A DNA stretch of 64,000 nucleotides from Byssochlamys sp. IMV 00236 (Eukaryota > Ascomycota > Eurotiomycetes > Eurotiales > Thermoascaceae): positions 482,959 through 546,958 of the forward strand of contig MSJH02000818.1 of NCBI GenBank assembly GCA_001931875.2, given 5' to 3'. Position numbers and translations under genes: made by a program. Shown piece by piece: positions 48,086 to 58,500 of the stretch; within the stretch, counting starts at the first letter, position 1; each line of letters opens with the position of its first letter. A model generated the notes under the pieces. It made no database searches. It was not told the origin of the DNA and saw only the letters and a program-made list of their open reading frames with translations.

Positions 48086-51000
48086 ATGGGCCTTCCCGAT
48101 CTCCCTGTCAAGTTGCCTCACAAGGCCCTTCGCAGCCGGCTATTACTTCCATACCTGCTATTGATAGCAGTAGCTTTTCTGTACTGGAGAGCATTGGGAA
48201 CGCATAGAATAATCGACCTCATTACCTCCGGCTCTCAATTATCGCAGGTTGATTGGAATCTCCTGGACGCGGGTCTAAACAGATGTGCAGTGTTGAGAGC
48301 ACCTCCAACACAGTATACATTTCCTGTGTCCGCGGATCGCGAGAATCCTCGCTGGAGCTCTCTCAGTGGACAATCAAAGCCAGTGCTTCTTCGAAATGCG
48401 ACATTGTTTGATGGAGATTCGTTACAAGAATCAGTTGACATCCTCTTCGAAAGAGGTGTAGTCCGCAAAATCACCAGTACTGCTTCTGCACAGCATATCG
48501 AAGGCGCAACCGTGCAGGAGCTGAACGGGCTCATTGTGACTCCCGGACTTGTCGATATGCACTCTCATCATCTCGTTGGGAGCTGGCCGAGCTTTCGAGC
48601 GACTGACGATATCAATGAAATACATCCCTCCACCGGGCCCCTGACACCTTTTGTTCGAGCCTTGGACTCCATAAAGGCCTACGATCCCGCCACTACTGTC
48701 ATTGCATCTGGAGGAGTGACATCATCACTGATTCTTCCCGGATCAGCGAATATCATGGGCGGAGAAGCTGTGATTGTTAAGAACTTTCTGAAAGCCGGTG
48801 ACTATGGAGAAGAGAACGTGGAAGAGTTGCTTTTGGAGCATGGTATTCCCAAAGACAGAAGACGAAGATATATGAAAATGGCTTGTGGCGAGAATCCTAG
48901 ACGAGTATATGGCCATACCCGCATGGGAAATGCATGGATTCTCCGAGAGCACCTGGCGCGCGCCAAGGAACTGAGGGATAAACAAGACACCTGGTGTCTC
49001 TCTGCGGCCGCAGCCAAAGAGAGAGGTGATTTGGCTGCTATATCATCTCTTGTGGGGCCCGGCCCTGATGGACATCGAGGCCTCCCAGAAGAGTTGGAAT
49101 TGGAATCAACTGTGGGAATCTTGAGGGGCCAAGTTGGAGTTAACATACATTGTTATGAGCCCGAGGATATGGAAGACATGATCTTGCATAGCGAGGAGTT
49201 TGGATTCCGGATTCAGGCATTCCATCATTCGCTAAGTTCATGGAAAGTACCGGAGCTGATCAAGGCTAGTGGACAGTATGTGGAATCAGCACTGCTTTTC
49301 AAAAAGAAGACACCATTTAACAGATATTACAGAAATATAACCATTGCGACATTTGCAGACTTCGGATTGTACAAAGTCGAGGGTTACGAATCTAATTTAC
49401 AAGCTGGCAAGATACTTCACGAGCATGGCATACCCGTGGCATACAAATCAGTAAGATTATAGCGCTATCTTCTATCTTCAGCACTGAGATACTGACTGAA
49501 GAAAAGGACCATGTTGGAGAAGACACGAACGCCAAATACCTATTGTACGTGTGCGCATCTATGCTCTTCTGATTTCCTATGCTGATATATATCTGCAGAT
49601 CTCAAGCCGCCACTGCACACTCGTTCGGCCTCCCCGAGTTGGCTGCGCTACGCTCTGTGACGAGTGTACCAGCAAAATCACTGGACGTCGACCACCGCAT
49701 TGGTCATGTCAGACCGGGCTATGATGCTGACCTTGTCATTTGGGACTCGCATCCGCTCTCAGTGGGAGCCACTCCGTTGCAAGTGTACATTGACGGCAGA
49801 CCAACTCTTTCTACAGAACGGCTTCAATCAGCAAATACTTATACTGGGAAGCCAAAGATGCGCCTCGACCCCCCAAAAGGAGTTGACCAGCTCTGCTCGC
49901 GAATTCAGACCTCGCAAAACGTGCTGATCACAGGAATCAACAACTCATATTTAGACTTACCACACCCAAAAGCCCCACCGGGTGAAGGTCTTGCCATTGC
50001 TATTAATTCCGGAAAGATAACTTGTCTAGGTAGATACGATGAATGCGTCTCTACCACGACCCCGAGCAGCAACGTCATTGCTCTTCAAAACGGACATGTG
50101 CTTCCAGGTCTGACGGCTTTCTCCACTACCCTGGGTCTTGTTGAGATACCATCCGAGAAAAGCACCAGCGACGGACCTGTGAGTCCAAAGCTGGATCCGC
50201 TGAACCCTGAGAACGTCGTTTATGCCAAATACGGTGTTCATCCTGAGGGCAGAGCTTTCGACCGAGCACGCATTGGCGGAGTCACAAGAGCAGTTACAGC
50301 ACCGATCCCCGACGGGTTTCTGAGTGGAGTGAGCGTGGGTATCAAAACCGGTCAAAATAGGAGTATTCTGGATGGCGGAATCTTTCAAGATGACGTGGCA
50401 TTGCATTTCGTGGTCGGTCAAGAATCCAAGGGTATATACAATTCAAATCTGACTACCTTTCCTTGGAAGTTGAGTCTTACAGTATATTCACGACAGGATC
50501 CGAACAAACACCCACCGTATCGACTGCAATCGCGCAACTTCGCAAGATCTTATTCGAAAACAAAGGGAAAGATACCATCTACGGAAAAGCCGCAAATGGT
50601 GAAATCCCCGTTGTTATACACAGCCAGAACAAGGTACTGTACATACCATATCGTAGCCCCCGTTAGTTAAGTAAACAACCTTAAACTAAATCTCTCTTAC
50701 TAGCATGACATATTACAGCTCGTGAAGCTGAAGAGAGACCATGGCGCAGTCAAAATCGTGATATACGGAGCAAGCGAGGCTCCATCTGTAAAGATCCATA
50801 GCATTCACTACCAGCGATACTTAAAAAACACACTGACACAACACATAAACAGGTAGCAAAAGAACTCGCTGCGGCCGACATCCCGCTCATATTCACCGCC
50901 GCACACGGAGCCCCTGATACATGGGAGAAGAAAGACACATTAGCTGGACCTCCACTCACAGAGTCTCCAATCAAACTCCTCTCAGAAGCAAACGTGACTT

Positions 51001-51337
51001 TCGGTCTTGCTTTTCCCCCTGAAAGTATGTACAGTACATACATTCCCCCCATACTCTGTTTTTCGGTCAATTAACTTCCGAACTAATGTTCGTACCAGGC
51101 GACTGGCACCTTCACAGTCTCGGAATCGAAGCATCATGGGCCGCTAAAGATGCTGGACTCTCCTCCCAAACTGCTGTGAATCTGGTATCGCGGAATATCG
51201 AGCGGATTCTCGACATCCCGGTCTCGAGAGACTTTGTTGTTTACGAGGGTAATCCGCTTGAATACGGAGCTAATGTGGTGTTGTCGGTGGATGGGGATGA
51301 TGGGAGTATTACTACTTGTTGGCCTGAGGCGCAGTGA
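48086..51337 (+). CDS. membrane-anchored amidohydrolase (imidazolonepropionase/CE9-like), two-domain
   Basis: Eight exons close in phase: 48086-49275, 49324-49450, 49507-49544, 49599-50431, 50497-50633, 50704-50787, 50853-51024 and 51099-51337, giving 939 residues. The ATG at 48086 has a strong Kozak context (CACCATGGG); one at 47975 would add 37 residues. A single membrane segment (LLLPYLLLIAVAFLYW) lies near residue 25, so the rest is probably lumenal or extracellular. The first half is a metal-dependent amidohydrolase: VTPGLVDMHSHH (metal HxH), GVNIHCYEPED, QAFHHS and VAYKSDHVGEDTNAKYLL. The second half repeats the layout (HVLPGLTAFSTTLG) but lacks the histidines. Fungal homologues are annotated as amidohydrolase or carbohydrate esterase 9; the substrate is unknown. 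The first intron is 48 bases and in phase, so the frame stays open through it. Confidence 0.82.
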
Positions 51338-54053
51338 GAGGGGACGAGAGTCGTCGAATGACATGAGAGAAACATCATCTGACCATTGACTGGCTTTAAA
51401 TTGCTATATCTTTACAGCAGACAGTATGTAGGAGATCGAAGTAGATATCCCTAACTGGTTACGCGGGAAGAGATCCTCTATCTACCTAAGGTATTGAATG
51501 AAACCTGCAAACTACCTAGCTCTTCCACAAACAGCAACGAAAGTATATACCTCCTAGAAAGGAACAATAACAATAGAGAAGAAAAGGAAAAGTCCAAATC
51601 AAGCTAGTTAACTACCAGTTTAAGAGGGAGTCAGGTCAGTAAGTAGTAGGCTAAAACAACTAACTAACTACCTAGTTAAACTTGGAGTTCTAACTCAAAA
51701 CTCAGGTGCGCTTTATCTAATGCACGGATAGAGTAGTTATCTACAGAGTATAAATTCACTAGTTAGCCATGCCACTAGTTAACTACTACATAGTTATGTA
51801 ACAGTACTTAAAAAACTAACAAATCTAAAATTAGATTTTGTCTATCTAGTAAGCTAGATTCTAGCTTATCCACGCACGGACTAAGTAACTATACCATAAA
51901 TAAGCCTTTAATATAGAAGGAAACTTGAGAAATCCGTGTAACGAACGCTCGAGATTTAGCGGTGCAACGACGACAGAAAAAAGAAAGAAAAGAAAAAGGG
52001 CCCCAAAACCGCAAGATTTATATATAAGGTTTTTACTATTCCTTTCAAGTAATAATAATTTAAAGGAGCCGGGGAAGTAGTATATACTCTACACTACTAC
52101 TAGAATACTAGGTTAGGCTTAACTAACTACTAATATTAAACGATAAATACTATTATAACTAGCTTAAGGCATAATAATAATAATATATAATCGATATCGC
52201 CAAAACTAAAGTCCTCGATAACTAACTATACCCTAGTTAAACCGATGCATAAATAATATTCTTTTAGCTTCGTCTCTTTCTTCTTAAGCGTCTGAGTTAT
52301 ACTCTATTATAATATTCTGATTCTGCTACATCGGGCAAGGAAAAAAGCGACCTAGTTAATTAGTTTACTACTGTAGCCAAAAATAGGAACTAAGATATCT
52401 TAAACCATTCGGGGGCCAAATCTAAATCTAATCCAAATCCAATGCACATTAAATAATCTATACGATACTTACCCTCTTATACAGGATAAGAATAAGCCCA
52501 TTTATAGAATACTAGCTAGTTCAGAATTATTTATAAACTCCCGTTCTTTTTTCCGTTTGGTCAACTATTACCATTTCCGCCCAGTCGATGTTATCATGCC
52601 TATCACAATAATAAAACGTCGGTTCGTTCTCCGACACTTCGGCCCCTTTTTTCTTTTTTACCCCGTGGTTTTCCTAAATTGCCAGCCCACAACAACGTCC
52701 CGGAATGTGCTTGGGCTATTGGCTGTGGGAGCGGTTGTAAGATTCCGAGGCCTCCGATGACAGGGATCGTTGATCCTTTATTCCGTGGATCGCCGAAATA
52801 GATCTACATACATGGTCTGCTCGATTTCCAGGGTTCCTTTTTCTCCCTTTCTCTTTTTTTTTTTTTCTCCGAGACGACTTTGCTAAATTTTCTAGTCTGC
52901 CGGACAAGTGGGGAAGTACGAGTGTCTTACGCAAGTCTAGATAGCGGAGGTTCTTGTCCTGGTAGCGATGCACGCGACGCGAGGCTTTATGGATGCTCGA
53001 AATGTGGATGAATCCACTGGTACTTGCATGTACCCATGAGGAATTAGTAGACTAGAGAAAAAAAAAATGGTATAACGGAATCCCGCTCATGCCCAATATA
53101 CGCGGCCCTAATGCTGAAGTTTCGAAATGAGGAAGATGAATTCGGCAACCAGGACACCTCAGTTGATACGACCCAGACCATGTTGTAGCCAAGAGACTGA
53201 TGTCTAAAATCTGGGAACCATAGTAAAACAACATGGATGGCATGCAAAAGACGCTAGGGTCGGAGATCATTTCTCATACAGCCTGGCATTGACCATCTGT
53301 ATTCACCAATTTTTATTCCTCGGCGCACACCCTCGTTCCCCAAGAAGAAAAGCAAATGCGAAGTAATGCGCCAAGCGCCTGTGTCACCAAAAAGAACCAA
53401 CCCGCCGGACACATGATCACCCACAGATTAACCTCATGAATTCCCGCTCCGAATAACGCCGGACAGTGACAAATGAAAATGAATCCACAGGAACGACGGT
53501 AGAATATGTTTTGGATAATGTCCAGAAGTATGAAAAAAGAGAAAAGGCGTCGAGCTAATGGCTTGCTAAAAAAGAGAAAAAGCAAATGGAATCACGGTAG
53601 CAGAAATATGCTCGGATTAGTGGCATGCAGCGCGGAGACCCGACTGCGTGCCTAGCAAGGCTGGACAGCATTGAAGCGCTGTGCTGAGCCTGCACAAGGC
53701 TATTACGAGGTCTCCGTGGCAGACTTTCAGTGCCATGTATTCGTCGAAACCGACATATGGACAACCAAGCGCAGAGCGCTGGCCATCGAGTATATCTGAA
53801 GTAGATAATGATCGGTGTATACAAGGCCAACCGTCCAGTTCCATTGGATCGGGAGCCGGGTAACATCGGTCGCGGCCGCGATAATTAGATCATCATATAC
53901 GTGGACCAGCCGATTCTGATCATACCGGTCATGGTCAATGCGTGAGGGGTATATGCATCCTGTCAAGGCATGAAGAGGTGGTAGATGAGGTGATCAGAGG
54001 CGAAGTCGCGCGGACGCGAAGGAACAGCAGGAATGAGACGTGCTCTCATGGTT
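51338..54053. other. AT-rich intergenic region with CTAG/TAACTA words
   Basis: This 2.7-kb stretch has no supported gene. From about 51480 to 52520 it is strongly AT-rich and dominated by words such as CTAG, TAACTA and TAGTTA, with no frame over 60 codons. The right part (52560-54050) is more balanced, with poly-T/poly-A tracts at 52852-52865 and 53057-53065. Decay of an old repeat by C-to-T mutation is one explanation; no ends of an element are visible. Confidence 0.45.
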
Positions 54054-55533
54054 TTATCGATGGTCACCGGTTCGATCTGGTCCCTGCTGCCCACCTTGCT
54101 GTCTTGCTCTGAGCCAGGCCATAGCAGCTTCCTCGCGAGAGACGGGCGTCTTCTGCTCGTCCGGTCGTCCGGACTGGGCGCGGGGGAGCATATTCGTAAA
54201 CTCCGCAGCGAGGGCAGAGGCCATGTACGCACGGAATTCCTTCTCCTCACGCTCGTCCTCCTTCATGAGTCGTCGTTGTTCCGACTTTGCCATGTTCTCC
54301 CGTCGCTTCTTCCTGATTTCGTGCATGACCCAGAGGACGACGGCCTCCGGGGCGCGCGTCCGATCTAGGCCATGTTTGGCGTGATTGCGAACATATCGTC
54401 GCGTAACGTCGGTAGCACCGTCAATTGAGAAAGCGATGCAGTATGCCAGTTTCCGGCCCCAGCCTGGCTCAGTTAGTTAGATTCGTTCAGATCTCCGGAC
54501 AAGAAATCGGATTAAAGTACCTTCTGTGTATAGCCGTGGCTGGTCCCAGGCTCCCTCACAAGCATCAACATGCACCCATCGCCTCTGGTGCTCCGAGTAC
54601 ACTTCGGTCCAGACGTAGTCCTCCGAGTTCCACACCCATCGAACGCGGGCTCCCACGGCTCTGCAGAGCATGCTGAAGCAGTTGGCCCATTCACCAACAC
54701 GACCCCGTCGGGTCTGCAGCAGCTGCCACACGTCTGAATATCGGGGAAACCGTTCATAAGCACCGCAGCTCGGCTCCGAACATCTGTACAATTCCACCCT
54801 GCTAGCGCTTCGAGCGGTCTCGTCGGGAGTGGGCGGTGTCATGCCCTGGGCGATGGTGGGGCGCAGGCATCGAGGGCACGGGGGGTTGTTGACGAACTGA
54901 AAGAATGATCGTCGAAACCATCTACGAGTCGTTAGAATCCATCATCAGAAGGGATGGCTGGCTGCAGGCGAAAACGAACCTGAGGAGAGATTTGATCACA
55001 CAATCCTGGTACCCCCACTCGGGCTTTCCTCCCACACTGGCAGCCTGAGCCTGCAAAATCTGGCTTTCCTCCTCCGCGTCCGAATACAGTCTGTCCAACG
55101 GGATGACCGACAAGGCCTCGTCCAATAGGCCAGGGTTCTCATATCGAGTCGGAGTTACCGACAACACATGGAGCAAACTGGCGAATTTCAAGGAGGCAGG
55201 ATCCTGCGGTGGTGACGGGAAGATTGGCAGATTTCTGAGCGACGAGGGAGGGAGAGAGGGTTGTTCCGCGGGCGTGGACGAGGCGTGCTGGGCGGGAGAG
55301 GGTGGTGGTGGTGGTGACCGGGACGGGTGCGGCGGTCGCTGTCCGGGCGACAGGTGTGATGAGGGCACGGGCGACTGTGTCCGCGATCTGGCTCGAGATT
55401 GTTCCTGAAGACTGGTGAAGCGCTTCGTCCGCATCAACTGCTCGAATTGCTTGGTCAATTCGTTCGCATCGTAGGCATCGGTCGTCGGGGCCCGGTGGGC
55501 ATGGTGATGGTGGTGATGACGGCGGTCCGCCAT
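54054..55533 (-). CDS. png1: PNG1, peptide:N-glycanase-like protein, apparently catalytically inactive
   Basis: Exons 55533-54980, 54922-54521 and 54463-54054 cover about 454 residues if one extra base is ignored. The N-terminus has a His tract and Pro/Ser-rich sequence. The transglutaminase-like core is clear: [17 protein letters not shown] (zinc Cys pair), [17 protein letters not shown] (second pair), [36 protein letters not shown] and [13 protein letters not shown]. Active PNGases have RCGEW, DHVW and HVD; here Cys is Val and His is Tyr, while Asp stays. Loss of activity with retained essential function is reported for Neurospora PNG1. Between WFRRSFF and QFVNNPP the frame shifts by one base in a run of four T (54900-54903, A on the plus strand). 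That is a real break or an assembly error. The C-terminal tail is charged and helical. Confidence 0.85.
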
Positions 55534-55791
55534 GGCAGGGGTAGCACCAGCAATTGCCTGACCTCTGTGACGGGCGTCCAGGTTGACGGAGAGTCCAGAG
55601 GTAGGATGGACGCGATGGAGGATCCGACTTGCGATGATGGAGTGTTGTCGAGGAAAAGACAGTCGGGAAGGGAAAAAAAGGCGGGAGTTGGGGATGAGTG
55701 ACAGAGAGACGGTGGTTTGCGTTGAGGAGATGACGGTCGCAGCAAGCAGAGCAGAGCACAGCACAGCCCGGAGTCGTTGCCACGCTTGGCG

Positions 55792-55846
55792 CTAGGGAGA
55801 TCGTCAGCGCGACAGGATGGACTCGACAGGACTACTAAGAACTTAC
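55792..55846 (-). other. probable 5' UTR intron of png1
   Basis: On the minus strand a GTAAGT donor (complement of 55841-55846) and a CCCTAG acceptor ending at 55792, with a GCTGAC branch-like motif between, define a 55-base intron, the usual size in this genome. It lies about 260 bases upstream of the png1 start codon, so it would be removed from the leader. It sits directly next to the TC repeat. Confidence 0.55.
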
Positions 55847-55848
55847 GC

Positions 55849-55869
55849 GAGAGAGAGAGAGAGAGAGAG
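55849..55869. repeat. (GA)n microsatellite
   Basis: About ten GA units, reading as TC in the png1 leader. They lie next to the 5' UTR intron donor and are complementary to the CT run at 56008-56032. Confidence 0.85.
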
Positions 55870-56007
55870 GGAGAGGGAACTAATACTCTAAAACGAGAGG
55901 AGGAGCAAGAAAAAAAAAAAAGGGAAGAACAAAAGAGGGAGTAAGTAAGTAAGTAAGAGCTAGACAGAAGAGAGTCGATAGATCGACTAGAGTTGATATT
56001 ATTGCTG

Positions 56008-56032
56008 TCTCTCTCTCTCTCTCTCTCTCTCT
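56008..56032. repeat. (CT)n microsatellite
   Basis: About twelve CT units, complementary to the GA run 138 bases away. If both lie in the png1 transcript they could pair as a stem of about 20 base pairs. Confidence 0.85.
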
Positions 56033-56454
56033 TTTGTTCTTCTTCTTCCCATTTTGCTTTCCCTCCACGCAAGCCCGGCCGAGCGTCGTCAGCCGCTCCG
56101 TCGCTATCGTCCTCCTGTCCACTCTTCCCCCAATCACAGCCCCGCGCCGCCCGCTGATGCCGCGTGTGTCCCGCCCAGAAACGGTCAAGACTGTTCTGTT
56201 CTGTTCCCAATATTTGACCTTTTTTCTTTACCATACATACATTGAGGGTGTACTAATCAGAATAATAATTAATTATTATAATTATAATTATTATAACAAG
56301 AAAGAAAATAGTCTTCCTCTGGACCCTGGAGATCAGACTTAGTCGACAATTGCTAGTTAGTTAATTAATTAAGCTCTCTACCAGGGAAAGACGCAACAGC
56401 AGTTGGTAGTCTAGTACGTAGTAATCACTAGATAGATGCATCCCATGATTCCCA

Positions 56455-56483
56455 TATTATTATTATTATTATTATTATTATTA
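56455..56483. repeat. (ATT)n microsatellite
   Basis: An uninterrupted run of about nine to ten ATT triplets in non-coding DNA. Confidence 0.85.
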
Positions 56484-57988
56484 CTAGATACTCTACAAAC
56501 TGTATCTACCATACGAACTACTACCTGCAGGCTTGACCCGTCGGAAGGATCCCTCTCTCCACTGGATGGCGCCATTCGCTGATGAAGCCAATCCCTCTCC
56601 ACCTTTTTATCACCACCATCTCGCATTATTATTATGGCAGCCTGTCGATAGATGATGATTCTTTACTGAAAGAAGTATCCAGAGTATAACTTTAGTCTAC
56701 TTGATTAATTATTACTCCTCCGGAATCACGACAGATTGTTCTTCATGAGATAGAGATCTGCCGTCGTGGGCTGTCGACAGTCCCTCCTTTGGCCGCTGGA
56801 TACGCAAGCTTTGACGACATGGATTGCTTGGTCGTTGTCTCTTGTCCATGGTTCTCCCCGACCGCCATGCAAAATAATAAGTAAGCATCCAGTTAGTCAG
56901 TTGACTAATAACTCGACTCGACTCGAATCCTCCCCGCGAAAAAAAAAATAAAATAAAATAAATGATTGACGCGGCTCTACTCAACTCTTTTGACTCTCGG
57001 GTTTCTCTGCGACCTACCGGTACGGAAGGCGTCCACCTGTGCCAATGGGGAATGCAGTATTGTTACTCTGCTAAGTCTGCTTCGATCGTTGTTCTTGTTC
57101 CGTATATACGCGACAAGAGGAGCACAGTGGAGCCGCAACATCCAGTCTGTGCGCGTCCCCATTCGACACAGCCGGAGATCGCACGGGTCCACTCGCTTTC
57201 CCTTTCTGGCCGCCCAGCCAGCAAGATGGCCTCATTGGGCAGGGCTTGAAGAAGGGGATCCGCCCGTCTGGCCCCGTGAGCAGCAAAGGATTCATTTGGT
57301 GTTCAGGGGTGGAACCTCAGGATGATCAGGACGAGTTACTACTAGGCGCTAGACTCGATCGATCGCATTGAACTTGCTTCCAAATGTTCTGGTACTAATA
57401 ATATGGTCAATCTTTCTGTTCTCTTTTCTTTTTGGATCATCTGTCTCGTTGCGTCGTCAACATCCCCCAAGTCGCCAATTCCTGTTTCGTGTCGCCCTCG
57501 ACCGTGGGAATCCGGAGCCCAAGACGGCATGTCGCCAGTACCTGCATCCGGTCGTCTATCGCGGGCGGACGTGGCGGAGACGCGCAATCGAGGGCTTGGC
57601 GTGGAATCCGACTAGGCTAGCGCGGATTACGTGGCTGGGAAGGATGAGCCCTAGCCGGTCTTGGCACCTGGCAAGGCAGCCCTGGAGACCCGCTGCGAAG
57701 GCTGGCCCCGGCCATTTGCCTTGGCGCCTGGCGTTGCTGGCCTAAGGCCGCCAACTCGGCTGACGACAGCCCAGATCACCGCCGGATCTCAGGCAGGCTT
57801 GGGATAACAACCATGTCAATTTCCCCAAGGGTTCGTGCCTGGTGCTCGAAATAATCCTGGAAGTGGGTAATTATTATCTTGCACTTAAACGCAGGGCAGT
57901 ACAACAGGTTCTTCTACGGGGGATTATCTTAGACTCGTGGCCTGTGCGAGCATCTATCGTATGGTATAGCTTCTTCATGATATCAGGC

Positions 57989-58009
57989 CATCATCATCAT
58001 CATCATCAT
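57989..58009. repeat. (CAT)7 microsatellite
   Basis: Seven CAT triplets in tandem, in non-coding DNA. Confidence 0.85.
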
Positions 58010-58500
58010 AAGCGGCGGATCATGGCTCAGGAGCTGCAAACGATCTGACCTACAGGTACAGTCTTGAACCAACCTCGATCACCATCGAAACTCTTTCTTC
58101 TCATCTGACTTGGACATTGGGGGCCGAGAGATATCATCCTGTTTGTCCAAGCAATAATGAAAATAACTCGGTCCTCCCTTGGAAGTTGGACTAATGACGG
58201 GAACGTTAGCCCGTTGGCTCCTTTCGGCCCGCGAAGACGCAATCGACTCGTCCTCAGTCCCACGTGGCTGCGGGAAGTTATCCCCGTGCGCTGACTCTAC
58301 GCAAGTAGATGTATGAAACGCGGGGACGGTATCACTATTCATGTGGTACTCTCGAGTGCAATCCAGAAGTAACTGGTCGCTTCTTTGGATTCTCTAGGCG
58401 ATTTATCATGTTTCTGCACGAATCAGATCGGACGTGCATAGCTAATGTTATTCTCGTGCTATCACCAGTTCTCATTGCTCTGCTTGAACCCAGACTACCC

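Larger units (their letters stand above)
56033..58500. other. intergenic region upstream of png1
   Basis: No gene is supported in this 2.5 kb. The frames (for example 56962-57249 and 57368-57745, plus strand) are unrecognised and overlap each other in several phases. The part at 57520-57780 is GC-rich with small dyads such as GGCCTAAGGCC. AT palindromes lie at 56262-56297. Confidence 0.4.

Noticed and set aside
55455..56234. 259-codon minus-strand ORF overlapping the png1 start
   Set aside because: It runs through the TC microsatellite (Leu/Ser repeats) and through png1 in another frame; no family support.
57368..57745. 125-codon plus-strand ORF in a GC-rich patch
   Set aside because: Two other frames are open over the same bases, as expected for GC-rich DNA; Arg/Trp-rich translation without motifs.
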